Shown piece by piece: positions 29,701-38,004 of a DNA stretch of 64,000 nt. How positions within the stretch are numbered: the first letter of the stretch is position 1; each line of letters begins with the position of its first letter. This DNA is from Lachnospiraceae bacterium GAM79 (GTDB lineage Bacteria; Bacillota; Clostridia; Lachnospirales; Lachnospiraceae). Below the pieces are notes generated by a model. That model saw nothing but the letters and a program-made list of their open reading frames with translations. It ran no database searches and had not been told where the DNA came from. The stretch lies in assembly GCA_020735665.1 (NCBI GenBank), contig CP085928.1, positions 1,342,501-1,406,500 of the forward strand, read 5' to 3'. Made by a program: the position numbers and the translations under genes.

Positions 29701-30450
29701 ACCATCTGCTTCACCTGCAATCTCTAAGCACTGTTCTGCCTGACCGATCGCTGAATCAAGCGTGTCTGCTACGATCTGCATATAATCCCGATACCATTTT
29801 AAGGTATACAGTTCTTCCTTTGTTGATACTTCAAGTGCTGTTTCTGCTTCATTTATCCAACGTTCCGGCTTCGGATAACCGGAAGCAACCCGGTAGATCT
29901 GATAGACCAGCTCCCGGATCTTCTCATCCGATTCTTTTCTCGCAAAGCTGTCTACCAGTCCGATAAATTCATCGGATGCTTCCTGATATTTCTGTTCTAA
30001 TACTTCATCCAATATATCATTCTTGATCAGATCCATCTCTGCATTATCTGCTATATCAAAAGAGGAATCGATCCCGATCATCTGAAAATAGTCTTTTACG
30101 ATTCCAAGGCAGAAGCTGTCGATCGTCATAATATCTGCCCGTGGCAGCAGGGATAACTGCTTAACGATATGCTCATCCTCCGGATGATCTTCGGCTGCCT
30201 GCTCAAGCTTATCGGCAATCTTCTCTTTCATCTGGGCAGCCGCAGCTCTGGTAAATGTTACAACCAGAACCTCATCAATATCGATTTTCTCCTCTGCCTT
30301 ATTGCCATCCGCATCAACTCCCATGACCATCTCAAGAATCCGTTCTACAAGGACAGCCGTCTTACCGGAGCCTGCCGCAGCAGATACCAGAAGATTACCA
30401 TGTCTGGAATTAATGACTGATTTCTGTTCATCTGTCCATGAAATACCCAT
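26707..30450 (-). CDS. addA: ATP-dependent helicase/nuclease subunit A
   Basis: AddA is the helicase plus nuclease subunit of the AddAB complex, which resects double-strand breaks for RecA. The 1247 residues are the usual length. UvrD-type helicase motifs are visible: WTDEQKSVINSRHGNLLVSAAAGSGKTAVLVERI (motif I), ILIDEYQDSN (motif II), VGDIKQSIYRFRMA (III), and MTMHKSKGLEFPVVFV (V). The C-terminal RecB-type nuclease has GTVIHKIMELIDF, VVQGVIDAYF and VLMDYKTDR. It starts 5 bp after addB, with GGAG 8 bases before the ATG. Confidence 0.97.
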   Translation of the reverse strand: MGISWTDEQKSVINSRHGNLLVSAAAGSGKTAVLVERILEMVMGVDADGNKAEEKIDIDEVLVVTFTRAAAAQMKEKIADKLEQAAEDHPEDEHIVKQLSLLPRADIMTIDSFCLGIVKDYFQMIGIDSSFDIADNAEMDLIKNDILDEVLEQKYQEASDEFIGLVDSFARKESDEKIRELVYQIYRVASGYPKPERWINEAETALEVSTKEELYTLKWYRDYMQIVADTLDSAIGQAEQCLEIAGEADGPAGYDPIIRLDLELLRNLRQAEDMDEAYKRVSKFSNLKRIAACDPEKQQYVKTTMQTYRGSVKDMMALFRPTGVILSECAMMKGPLSALLSLTRSYMERLKEEKLDRNLYEFRDISEFAYDILCAGTDENGCVIPSEAGKTVARRYREILIDEYQDSNFLQEDILNCVTGHGEDRKNMFMVGDIKQSIYRFRMARPDLFLNKYNTYSDREDAEDQKILLSNNFRSAGKVIDTINQIFEPLMSENLGGIDYDESAKLHIGRQDKNNMGYGSEILIVRNDCADSEKSQPEEIRSLTNVDIEARMIADEIYELVKGDKPLYIPDGDNGETRRVSYRDIAVLMRSVKKNAKAFEEAFAERGIPLFVESESGYFDAIEISTLLDMLAVIDNSHQDYALAAVLRSPLAGVKEQELAEIVGIYDRDFKDHEKNLARTASFYQKVCYYAEKPDSEASEELRQFLRMLDSWKADKNYMSISELLHSILEQTGYYWFVGAMQSGKRRQANIDMLIQKADTYEDSSFRGLFNFLRYMDRLKTNDLDFAEASVLGDDDDSVVMMTMHKSKGLEFPVVFVSGLANRFSNLDALSPVTVNADSYLAGYAIDRKNRAKKKTFARAAMLSVMNAEKLAEEIRILYVALSRAKEKLYMTAAVKDPGAEKAVFDYPLQTDFLIEASGQMRMELPYITRMEAGCFMDWILSALSMHIVSEDIVCRKDTYATWVLAKTGYQNQILAGTKTDMSEENAVQTENETENKSKSMIAQEDRQLYEKYKELLDYTYPYKTEQAVKNKMSVTEIKRLAHRGEENPGSDLYQPPVTEAELTIPVLHSRMKEEPVKGNEMGTVIHKIMELIDFTRNSMDEIREQIRSFFDHGYLEERYREHVRADKIYNMVNSPLGIRMAEAQKNHTLYREQQFYIGMKPEDISPEYKDSKDMVVVQGVIDAYFLEGDQVVLMDYKTDRVDQISDLVSRYHVQLDMYAKTIHQLTGRMVTEKIIYAFHFDDSINL

Positions 30451-30455
30451 CTCTG

Positions 30456-33400
30456 CTACTCCTCCCTGTACCGCTTAAGCTTCTCGTTATCCGGTCTGCG
30501 ATATTGATTTCCGCCATTCTTAACATCAAAATGACAGATATTCTTAAACTCACAATAATCACAGCCTGTATTGCTCTTATTCTTATATGGCTCGATCGCG
30601 ATCTTTCCCTCTGCGATCTGACTTCCAAGTTCTTCTATATTCTCTCTCGTCAATTCCATGATCGTCCGGATCTGGTCTGCCGATACCACATTCTCACTTT
30701 TCTTGATGTCACCATTTTTATCAAGTTTTACCGGAAGTGACTGATTGCAGGTATGATCCATCTTCTGTATCACGGCAGGTGATTCATTGACAAATCCCTG
30801 CAGCTTCATTTTCTCCATTCTCTCAGCGTCTAATTTCTCCTGATCCGAGAATTCCGGCTGCTCTGTATCGGTATCAATCTCCGAAGATTCAATCTCGATC
30901 ACCGGATCATCAAAGCTGTAATATAATAAACCGGCGATCTGAATATTCTTATCGGGATAGATCATTTTTTCAATCTCATATGCGATCGCAGAATAGGTCA
31001 CAAGCTGAAGCTGTTCTCCATTCAGTATCTCCTCCAGACTGAGTTTTCTGGCAGATGATTTGTAGTCGATCACCTTGATATAAACGGTTCCATCCTCTTC
31101 TTCCACATCCACACGGTCGATCTTACCATTGATGCTCATCTGGATCTGATTTGGAAGCTCAAACAGATAGGAACCCACTTCATCCTTTGCGGAATCAAAG
31201 GTCTTTTCCAGCATTCCAGGCTTCATGCTGCCAAGTCTTATATGCTTCTGTAACATACCGGCGGATGTCTGTGCCATACGTTCGATCATCTGAAGCATGT
31301 AGGCATTTCTTGCATTATCTTCAAAGAAATCTCCTGCCGATTCCTCCGCTGCACGATTTACAAGCTCCGTGACCATCAGCATTCTTTCATCTTCCGGAAA
31401 ATTCTCCCAGTCATTATTTCTGGTGTCTCTTACCTGCTTAAACAGTCCTTCCATTACACTGTGAAGGATAACTCCGACATTTCTGACATCGACCTGATAC
31501 ATTTCCCGCTCTTTTAGACGCAGACCATATTTTAAGAAATATGCAAATCCGCATCTGGCATATAATTCAAGCTTCGATACTGATGCATGCAGATATCTGC
31601 CATATAACAGGGCGATCGTCTCCGGTGGAAGCTGTTCTGCCACGTTTCTGTATGTTCTGCCTTTATAAATGGCTGTCAATTCTCCGGCAAATCCCTTTTC
31701 TGTCAAGATTCTTGTCAGTATCCGGCTCTCTGCATCTTCGCTATCCTCTGCACGGAGAATCCGTCTTAATGAACGGTTGACGGTATCCGGCATACAGGAA
31801 GCAGCATCATACTCTTCTGCCTGAAGGGACGGAAAAATGCTGCTGATCCTTCCAAGCAGATAAGACGGACGCATGCTTTCAAGTGATGCGCTTAATTTAT
31901 GATACGATATATACAGATAATCGGATGGTTTCGTCAGTATCGTATAAATATAAAACTGCTCGATATAGCTGTTCTGTTTGTCGGATGGAGCAAGCTCCAG
32001 GCCGCAGTCTGACAAAATATCCCGGTCTCTGTCACTTAGGATTCTTCCCTTTTTCGGTGCTTTTGGCACGATTCCATCATTGACCGATGTAAAGAATAAC
32101 ACCTTTATATGATTTAATCTTGACCTTGTGATATCTCCGATCAACACCCGATCAACCGTAGGCGGTACAACACCGACTTCAATATCTGAAAGTCCGGTAT
32201 CCACGATCTCATAAAACTCTTTCACGCTCATCTTTGTATCGCCTAAGAGTTCCGCTATCTTATCAAATAACCGGACCGTTTTCTCAAAGATCTGACCATA
32301 AGCATCTCCTTCATTGATCCGGTTTTCTTCATATAATTCATTCTTTCTGGCTTCTAACTTCTCATACATATGAATCTGAAGCAGAAAGTCATAAAGGGCT
32401 TCCACATAATCTTTTGTGACTGCCTTTTTATCTGCAAAGACCTTACGGATATCCCCAAACATCTTCATAAATGCCTGACGGATCTCTTCTATATTTACCG
32501 GAGAGGTCTTCTCATAGTTTTCAGATACTGCCCGGTTCCATCTGCTGTAGCCACGGACACCACGCTTTAATGCATAATTTTCCAGAAGCTCTATATCCTC
32601 AAAGGACAGATCTGTCATACCCGCTTTTAAGAACCGGAACACACTGTCATAGGAGAAATCATCTGCCAGAACCGCCAGTACACTTCGGATCGTTTCCGCA
32701 CATGGATTTGCTTTCAGGCAGGCATTTGCATCGATAAATACAGGGATCTCATATTCATCCATCACCCGTTCATAGATGTGGGATGCCTGTTCCAGATCTC
32801 CCGCTACGATCGCGATATCCTTATAACGGTATCCTTTCTCCCGCACGAGCCTCCTTATCGTAGATGCGACAAATACGATCTCGTCCTGCGCATCTCCTGT
32901 CGCTGTCAGATGGATCCGCTCTAATGGCTGCTTCCATTTCTGATACGGACTACGGAACAAATTCCGCTCCAGGAAAAACAGTTCTCGGTTCTCCCCCAGA
33001 CGATAGTTGATTGTTCCAGGCAGAACGACCGGAGACTCAATCTCCACACCAGCGGCTGCTGCCGCTTCTGTTAATTTCTTTATCGTAGTCTTTGTCAGAT
33101 AGAATAATTCGTAGTCTTTTATATGCTCATATTTCTGATCTCTGTCATCTAATGTAAAGGAAAAGGTCAGATCATCCGCACAGGTCATCAACTTCTCAAC
33201 AAGTTCAAGCTGTACCGGCGTAAATCCGGTAAACCCATCAAAATACAGCGAACTGCCACACACAAGTTTAGACTGGCCAACATGTCTGGTCAACAGTTCC
33301 ACCAACTGTTCTGCCACAATATAGCGTTCACCTGCAAATGCTTCAAATTCTTCGTAAATGTGTCTGATATCCTGCATTTTACCTGCAACAACGCTATCCT

Positions 33401-33842
33401 CCGAAATCTGCTCCATGATCTCATCGATCGTATCCTGCTTGATATTATACTGAAAGATCTCCGACATCATGGATTTCATCTCATCCACAAATCCAAGCTT
33501 GTCGTAATAGCTTCCATATACCTGTAAGGTGTCCTGCTGTTCACATAAGATCTTCTTGATCAGCATACTTTTTCCAAAGTCTTCCAGCACCTGTCCGGTG
33601 CTGATCCCCAGTTCATCAAATACACGATATGCCAACCGGTTCATGCCGATCGCATCAATGTTCATCATGCCTCCGGCCGGATGCATTGTGACCAGTTCTC
33701 TCTGTGCTTCCATCGTATACTGTTCCGGCACGATCAGATAAAAATTCCGCTCCGGTTCTTTTATCGATGCCTGAATGATTTCATTGTAAATCTGTCTGGA
33801 TTTTCCTGATCCGGATGCTCCAAGTAAGAATCGAACTGACAT
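30456..33842 (-). CDS. addB: ATP-dependent helicase/deoxyribonuclease subunit B
   Basis: AddB is the partner subunit of AddA, with a degenerate helicase fold and a second nuclease domain. The 1128-residue protein begins with MSVRFLLGASGSGKSRQIYNEI (Walker A). Its C-terminal nuclease has SKLELYARCGFAYFLKYGLRL, KIDRVDVE and VIDYKSS, and the four-cysteine iron-sulphur set is apparent (Cys in YARCGF and the GCDYCEFKNICHF cluster near the end). AGGAGACCGTT precedes the ATG. A promoter-like sequence lies at 33947-33975, divergent from the next gene. The addB-addA order is the conserved Firmicutes arrangement. Confidence 0.97.
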   Translation of the reverse strand: MSVRFLLGASGSGKSRQIYNEIIQASIKEPERNFYLIVPEQYTMEAQRELVTMHPAGGMMNIDAIGMNRLAYRVFDELGISTGQVLEDFGKSMLIKKILCEQQDTLQVYGSYYDKLGFVDEMKSMMSEIFQYNIKQDTIDEIMEQISEDSVVAGKMQDIRHIYEEFEAFAGERYIVAEQLVELLTRHVGQSKLVCGSSLYFDGFTGFTPVQLELVEKLMTCADDLTFSFTLDDRDQKYEHIKDYELFYLTKTTIKKLTEAAAAAGVEIESPVVLPGTINYRLGENRELFFLERNLFRSPYQKWKQPLERIHLTATGDAQDEIVFVASTIRRLVREKGYRYKDIAIVAGDLEQASHIYERVMDEYEIPVFIDANACLKANPCAETIRSVLAVLADDFSYDSVFRFLKAGMTDLSFEDIELLENYALKRGVRGYSRWNRAVSENYEKTSPVNIEEIRQAFMKMFGDIRKVFADKKAVTKDYVEALYDFLLQIHMYEKLEARKNELYEENRINEGDAYGQIFEKTVRLFDKIAELLGDTKMSVKEFYEIVDTGLSDIEVGVVPPTVDRVLIGDITRSRLNHIKVLFFTSVNDGIVPKAPKKGRILSDRDRDILSDCGLELAPSDKQNSYIEQFYIYTILTKPSDYLYISYHKLSASLESMRPSYLLGRISSIFPSLQAEEYDAASCMPDTVNRSLRRILRAEDSEDAESRILTRILTEKGFAGELTAIYKGRTYRNVAEQLPPETIALLYGRYLHASVSKLELYARCGFAYFLKYGLRLKEREMYQVDVRNVGVILHSVMEGLFKQVRDTRNNDWENFPEDERMLMVTELVNRAAEESAGDFFEDNARNAYMLQMIERMAQTSAGMLQKHIRLGSMKPGMLEKTFDSAKDEVGSYLFELPNQIQMSINGKIDRVDVEEEDGTVYIKVIDYKSSARKLSLEEILNGEQLQLVTYSAIAYEIEKMIYPDKNIQIAGLLYYSFDDPVIEIESSEIDTDTEQPEFSDQEKLDAERMEKMKLQGFVNESPAVIQKMDHTCNQSLPVKLDKNGDIKKSENVVSADQIRTIMELTRENIEELGSQIAEGKIAIEPYKNKSNTGCDYCEFKNICHFDVKNGGNQYRRPDNEKLKRYREE

Positions 33843-33946
33843 AACGGTCTCCTTTCACTCATCTGTCAAGCAATACTCTTTTTCTGACTCTCTCTTTGCT
33901 AAGCCATATTTACTTCAATATTGTTTTACTAACCATCTGTTCTTTG

Positions 33947-33975
33947 GTTATATTTTGTTTTCTCCGTGAATACAA
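33947..33975 (-). promoter_or_regulatory. Candidate promoter for addB-addA
   Basis: On the minus strand TTGTAT and TATAAC are separated by 17 bases, about 105 bases upstream of addB, in the divergent gap with the plus-strand gene at 34007. Confidence 0.4.
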
Positions 33976-34006
33976 TATAGTAATAATAAATGAGGGGAAT
34001 ATTTAT

Positions 34007-34462
34007 ATGGCATCCACAAAGCTTATCGTTTTAAAATCTAAAGAAATCATATACACGGTTATTTTTCTCGGACTTGTCGCCCTGTTTATCATCATACTGA
34101 CGATCATGTTCAAAAAACCTGCCACCGTTTCAGAAACTGCTTCTTCGAATACCGCTTCCGAAACAACGGAGCCTTCTTATAACCCCGGTACATATGATTC
34201 TACTATCACGCTTGGCGAATCTACTCTGTCTGTTATGGTTACGGTTGATGAACATTCTATCCGGGATGTTGCGCTCTCCAACCTGGACGAAAGTGTCACC
34301 ACCATGTATCCGCTCCTGTCGTCTTCTTTAGAGGCGATCAACACCGACCTGCAGTATGTGTCATCCGTTGACAACCTCACCGTTTCCGGCGATACCAAGT
34401 ATACCTCAATGCTGCTGATCAACGCCATCAAAGAGGCGCTTGCCAAGGCTGTGGCTCAATGA
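34007..34462 (+). CDS. Membrane-anchored protein with FMN-binding-like domain
   Basis: The protein has about 151 residues. A longer frame begins at 33896, but GAGGGGAATATTTAT precedes the ATG at 34007 (MASTKLIVLKSKEI). One transmembrane segment (IIYTVIFLGLVALFIIILTIMF) is followed by a Ser/Thr/Glu-rich linker and an extracytoplasmic domain with the outline of an FMN-binding domain: YNPGTYDSTI, SLxVMVTVDEHSIRDVALSN-like, and VDNLTVSGDTKYTSMLLINAIKEALAKA. The usual covalent-flavin motif is SGATxTS; here it is SGDTKYTS, with Asp for Ala and one extra residue, so flavinylation is doubtful. The gene is alone on the plus strand, divergent from addB, and followed at once by a structured repeat. Function unknown. 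Confidence 0.72.
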   Translation: MASTKLIVLKSKEIIYTVIFLGLVALFIIILTIMFKKPATVSETASSNTASETTEPSYNPGTYDSTITLGESTLSVMVTVDEHSIRDVALSNLDESVTTMYPLLSSSLEAINTDLQYVSSVDNLTVSGDTKYTSMLLINAIKEALAKAVAQ

Positions 34463-34490
34463 AATCGAACGATATATGCCTTGTTACCGT

Positions 34491-34640
34491 ACAATCACCT
34501 GAATAGTATGCTCCTTATTTCGCAGAACGCTCTCGCTCTATCCTCGGCGTAACGGTACATAGGACAGCAAACTACGCTGTCCAAGTACCGACGCTCGGAC
34601 AGGTCTGCTACATAAGGACATTCTACTCAGGTGATTTGTG
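34491..34640 (-). repeat. Structured repeat E1 (three-way-junction palindromic element)
   Basis: Read on the minus strand, an outer stem (AATCACCTGAGTAGAATG with its near-complement) continues through CCTTAT, an internal loop GTA/GAA, and GCAGA paired with TCTGC. Inside is a second arm built on CGGTAC/GTACCG and tipped by a perfect GGACAGC/GCTGTCC hairpin. A third short arm reads AGC-GAGA-GCG, a GNRA tetraloop. The same layout is found in E2 and E3 with different but still complementary stem sequences. It starts 29 bp after the stop of the gene at 34462 and could also act as its terminator. Confidence 0.8.
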
Positions 34641-34783
34641 CTTCTATACCAAGATGCGTTATATAACATTTCTGTATGTCAGTTTTTTGTACACTAGCAC
34701 ACTATTGTCCCAGCCTTGGCTGCGCTGCCTTTCAATCATAAATCGCATAGCCAAATATTTCTTTATATGCTTACCACAATATA

Positions 34784-34934
34784 GAAGGATGATAGGTGTT
34801 ATATTTTATGAAGCAAACCTCTCCTCACGCCGGTACTTGGCGAACTGCGGATGCAGGGAGCCTTAGGTACCGCTGCGTTGAGGATAGAGCGAAAGCGTTT
34901 TGCGGAATAAAGATATAACAGCCTGCCAGCCTTC
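34784..34934 (+). repeat. Structured repeat E2 (three-way-junction palindromic element)
   Basis: Same layout as E1 and E3. The outer stem starts GAAGG...CCTTC, runs through TGTTATAT/ATATAACA and TTTAT/ATAAAG, has the internal loop GAA/GGA, then GCAAA paired with TTTGC (GCAGA/TCTGC in the other copies). The second arm has CCTCACGC paired with GCGTTGAGG and CGGTAC/GTACCG. The third arm is AGC-GAAA-GCG. It ends 31 bp before the stop codon of the convergent beta-helix gene. Confidence 0.8.
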
Positions 34935-34964
34935 GTCCTTGTGCCTCAACGTAAAGGCTAGCGT

Positions 34965-35645
34965 CTAATGCTTGGTTACGATGTCGTTCCGGTCTTTGTA
35001 GATGCTGTTTGATGGCACATAGCCTCTGACACGGGACAATGGGTAGATGTTTGAATGTGAGCCGATCACAGTTCCCGGATTTAAAACGCTGTTACAACCA
35101 ACCTCTACATAATCGCCGAGCATTGCGCCAAATTTCTTCATGCCGGTTGCAATATCGAAGTCCGCACCTTTGACATGCACCAGTGTTTTGTCTGACTTGA
35201 CATTAGAGGTAATGCTACCTGCTCCCATATGAGAATGGAAGCCAAGGATCGAATCACCTACATAGTTATAATGTGGAACCTGCACATTATTAAAGATAAT
35301 GACATTCTTTAACTCTGTGGAGTTACCGACAACGCAGTTATCTCCCACTAAAGCACTTCCACGAATAAATGCACACTGTCTGACCTCTGTATCTTTTCCA
35401 ATAATACATGGGCCTGCAATATAAGCAGAATCAAATACAGTTGCTGATTTATGAATCCAGATATTTTCACCACGTTTCTCATACTCTTCCGGATCTAAGC
35501 TGTTTCCAAGTTCAATGATAAAGTCCTTGATCTTCGGAAGCGCTTCCCACGGATATGTAACGCTTTCAAGCAATGGCTTTGCTGCTGTCTCTGTCAGATC
35601 ATATAATTCTTTGATCGTTACCTGTTTTACTGTTTCATTATTCAT
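34965..35645 (-). CDS. Left-handed beta-helix (hexapeptide repeat) acyltransferase-like protein
   Basis: The protein has about 226 residues. The frame reaches 35660, but GTGAGG lies 9 bases before the ATG at 35645 (MNNETVKQVTI). After about 70 helical residues (TETAAKPLLESVTYPWEALPKIKDFI) come repeated hexapeptide turns: HKSATVFDSAYIAGPCIIGKDTEVRQCAFIRGSALVGDNCVVGNSTELKNVII, and later GDYVEVGCNSVLNPGTVIGSHSNIYPLSRVRG. This matches the beta-helix of GlmU and sugar-nucleotidyltransferase C-termini. There is no nucleotidyltransferase domain, so it is not a complete GlmU; such proteins are often annotated as UDP-GlcNAc pyrophosphorylase-like. The substrate is unknown. Confidence 0.85.
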   Translation of the reverse strand: MNNETVKQVTIKELYDLTETAAKPLLESVTYPWEALPKIKDFIIELGNSLDPEEYEKRGENIWIHKSATVFDSAYIAGPCIIGKDTEVRQCAFIRGSALVGDNCVVGNSTELKNVIIFNNVQVPHYNYVGDSILGFHSHMGAGSITSNVKSDKTLVHVKGADFDIATGMKKFGAMLGDYVEVGCNSVLNPGTVIGSHSNIYPLSRVRGYVPSNSIYKDRNDIVTKH

Positions 35646-35682
35646 TTTCTTATACCTCACTATCTTTTTCAGAATTTAATAG

Positions 35683-35799
35683 AAAACAATCATTCGCCCG
35701 CAAAGGACAATTTTTATCTAAAAAACAATCATTTATCCACAAAGAATAATTCTTTTTTAAAAAGCAATCATCTATCCACAAAGGATAATTCTTTCTATT
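35683..35799. repeat. Three tandem copies of a 39-bp AT-rich repeat
   Basis: The motif CAATCAT starts at 35687, 35726 and 35765, giving a period of exactly 39 bp. Each unit reads roughly CAATCATttatCCaCAAAGgAtAATTcTT with scattered substitutions; units two and three are the most alike. The array fills the gap between topB and the beta-helix gene. Confidence 0.8.
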
Positions 35800-35817
35800 A
35801 AGCAACTATGTTCAAGG

Positions 35818-37788
35818 TTATTTTTTATAATATACCCTTGTTCTGTCAAATACTGTTGTAATCTGGTTCTGATTGCTGATTCCCTTTACCAGATTTGTAT
35901 ATTTGATCACAAAGGTGTTCATCTTGTCTGTATATTCTTCTTTCGTGATCGAACCATCAGCGACACCACACAAGCCTTTTTCCCAGCTTGCCGTCAGATC
36001 CGCCCGAAGCAGTCCGTTGATTGAATAATAAACAACATCATAAATAATCTCGCCGAGAAATGTCGGTGTTACAATCTGCGTTTTCTTATTCAGAGCAATG
36101 TATTTGTTATTTACAAGCTTGGTGATGATTCCATCTCTGGTCGCACTGGTTCCAATACCTGCGCCCTTGATCTGCTCACGAAGCTCCTCATCCTCGATAA
36201 ACTGTCCGGCATTTTCCATCGTCAGGATAAGCGTACCGGAATTGTAGCGTTTCGGAGGTGATGTCTCACCCTCTTTGATCTCGAATTTGTCAAGTGAAAG
36301 AATATCTCCCTTTTTCAAATGTCCGATCGTCTCGATGAATTCCGGGCTGTACTTTGTATCATCCTTTTTCCTTGCAAAGCGGTTCGTGGCAACCTTCAGG
36401 TAACCTTCTTTTAACATATATTTGAAATTGGCAAATAAGAATTCATCCTGCTTTGCCAGTGTCATTGAAAGCTTCTGATATTCTGCTGCCGGATAAAAGA
36501 TGCTTAAGAACCGTCTGCAAATAATCTCATACACATTTGCCGCGATCTCAGACAATCCCCTTAACGCACCCATGCCCTGTCCGGTCGGAATGATCGCATA
36601 ATGGTCTGTGATCTGTTTATCATTTACATACTTGGTCTTTGCGATCGTCTTATAGATTCCCATGTTAAGAACCTCATCGGCATAGGCAGCCATCGGCGTA
36701 TAGCGTTTCAGGCCGGATATGTTCTTATAAATTTCCTTTGCCACAGCCGTTGACAACACTCTGGCATCCGTTCTCGGATATGTCACCAGCTTCTTCTCGT
36801 ATAACTCCTGCACGATCTTTAAGGTGTCGGACGGACTGATCTTAAAGAGGGAAGAACAGTCATTCTGCAACTCGGCAAGGTTATACAGCATTGGCGGAGC
36901 CTTCTTTTCTTTCTTCTTCTCACTTGCAACAAGCGTGGCTTCCATTCCATTTGCCGACAGCTTTTTTACCAGATCTTCTGCATCCTTCTTCTGCTTGAAA
37001 CCATTTTCTTTATACAGAAGCGGTGAATTAAAATACGGTGTATCCTTTACTGCTTTCCATTCTGCCTCAAATGTCTGCCCGGCAACATTTACCGTACCAA
37101 CAACACGGTAAAATGGTGTCTTTACAAATTCACGGATCTCCCGTTCCCGCTTCACGATAATGCCAAGTACACAAGTCATAACACGTCCAACCGCAATCAC
37201 ACATTTGTCCAGTTTCAGATAATTTCTTATCACATAGCTGTATTTTAACGATAAAGCTCTGGAGAAATTAATACCCATCAGATAATCTTCTTTTGCACGA
37301 AGATATGCGGCATCACTAAGCGAATCATATTCTGAAAGCGGCTTGGCTTCCCGGATCCCACGCAGGATCTCTTCCTCTGTCTGGGAGTCGATCCAGACTC
37401 TCCGCTTCTCTTTATTTCCAACCTTTGCCATCTGATCCACCAGACGATAGATGTATTCTCCCTCACGTCCTGAGTCGGTGCAGACATAGATACAGCCTAC
37501 ATCATCCCGGTTCAACAGCCCTGCTACGATCTTGAACTGCTTGCTGACATCCGGTATCACTTCATATTTGAATTCTGTCGGAATAAAAGGAATCGTAGCC
37601 AGATCCCATTTTCTTAATTTCTCGTCATAGGCATCCGGATAGCTCATCGTGATCAGATGTCCCACACACCAGGTCACAACAGAATCTTCCGATTCCAGAT
37701 AGCCCGCTCCGGCATTTCCTTTTACACCAAGCACATCTGCAAACTGCCTTGCAACACTTGGTTTTTCTGCTATATATAAGTTCTTCAA
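35818..37788 (-). CDS. topB: DNA topoisomerase III
   Basis: TopB is a type IA topoisomerase that decatenates single-stranded or gapped DNA. The 656-residue protein starts at a TTG (MKNLYIAEKPSVARQFADVLG) with AGGAG 7 bases upstream. The Toprim core shows EKPSVA and VCTDSGREGEYIYRLV (acidic DxxxE-type metal site). The catalytic Tyr lies in KLVTYPRTDARVLS (about residue 321), followed by GIGTSATRDGIITKL near 555. There are no C-terminal zinc fingers. The length and the YVNDKQITDHYAIIPT motif fit the chromosomal/plasmid TopB group of Firmicutes. Confidence 0.96.
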   Translation of the reverse strand: MKNLYIAEKPSVARQFADVLGVKGNAGAGYLESEDSVVTWCVGHLITMSYPDAYDEKLRKWDLATIPFIPTEFKYEVIPDVSKQFKIVAGLLNRDDVGCIYVCTDSGREGEYIYRLVDQMAKVGNKEKRRVWIDSQTEEEILRGIREAKPLSEYDSLSDAAYLRAKEDYLMGINFSRALSLKYSYVIRNYLKLDKCVIAVGRVMTCVLGIIVKREREIREFVKTPFYRVVGTVNVAGQTFEAEWKAVKDTPYFNSPLLYKENGFKQKKDAEDLVKKLSANGMEATLVASEKKKEKKAPPMLYNLAELQNDCSSLFKISPSDTLKIVQELYEKKLVTYPRTDARVLSTAVAKEIYKNISGLKRYTPMAAYADEVLNMGIYKTIAKTKYVNDKQITDHYAIIPTGQGMGALRGLSEIAANVYEIICRRFLSIFYPAAEYQKLSMTLAKQDEFLFANFKYMLKEGYLKVATNRFARKKDDTKYSPEFIETIGHLKKGDILSLDKFEIKEGETSPPKRYNSGTLILTMENAGQFIEDEELREQIKGAGIGTSATRDGIITKLVNNKYIALNKKTQIVTPTFLGEIIYDVVYYSINGLLRADLTASWEKGLCGVADGSITKEEYTDKMNTFVIKYTNLVKGISNQNQITTVFDRTRVYYKK

Positions 37789-37920
37789 ATCAAACTCCTG
37801 ATTCTTTTATATTTGATCAATATTACACATCACATCTTTTTATAATACCAGAAAAACGGGGTTTCGACCATAGCTTTTATGATATCCGTACAGTGATTCC
37901 ATACGACAATGGCTCAAAGT

Positions 37921-37964
37921 AAAAAAGCACCCCGCCTTCTATTATAGAAAACGAGATGCCCTTT
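37921..37964 (-). terminator. Terminator after glnN
   Basis: On the minus strand CAUCUCG pairs with CGGGGUG, extended by an AAAG/CUUU clamp and an inner TTCTAT/ATAGAA pair, followed by TTTTTT. It begins 41 bp after the glnN stop. Confidence 0.7.
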
Positions 37965-38004
37965 GACTATTTTAGGTTGTAATAAACATTTACTGTATTT
38001 GATC

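Larger units (their letters stand above)
34463..34964. other. Gene-free stretch holding two copies of a structured repeat in opposite orientation
   Basis: About 500 bp without a credible reading frame. It contains element E1 (34491-34640, minus), element E2 (34784-34934, plus) and about 145 bp of unassigned sequence between them. Small frames in it have no ribosome binding site and are interrupted by the palindromes. Confidence 0.85.

Noticed and set aside
34636-34790. Short gene between structured repeats E1 and E2
   Set aside because: The possible 76-codon frame has no Shine-Dalgarno, unusual composition and runs into the E2 palindrome.
35683-35799. CRISPR array
   Set aside because: The whole unit is repeated without unique spacers, only three copies exist and no cas gene is near.
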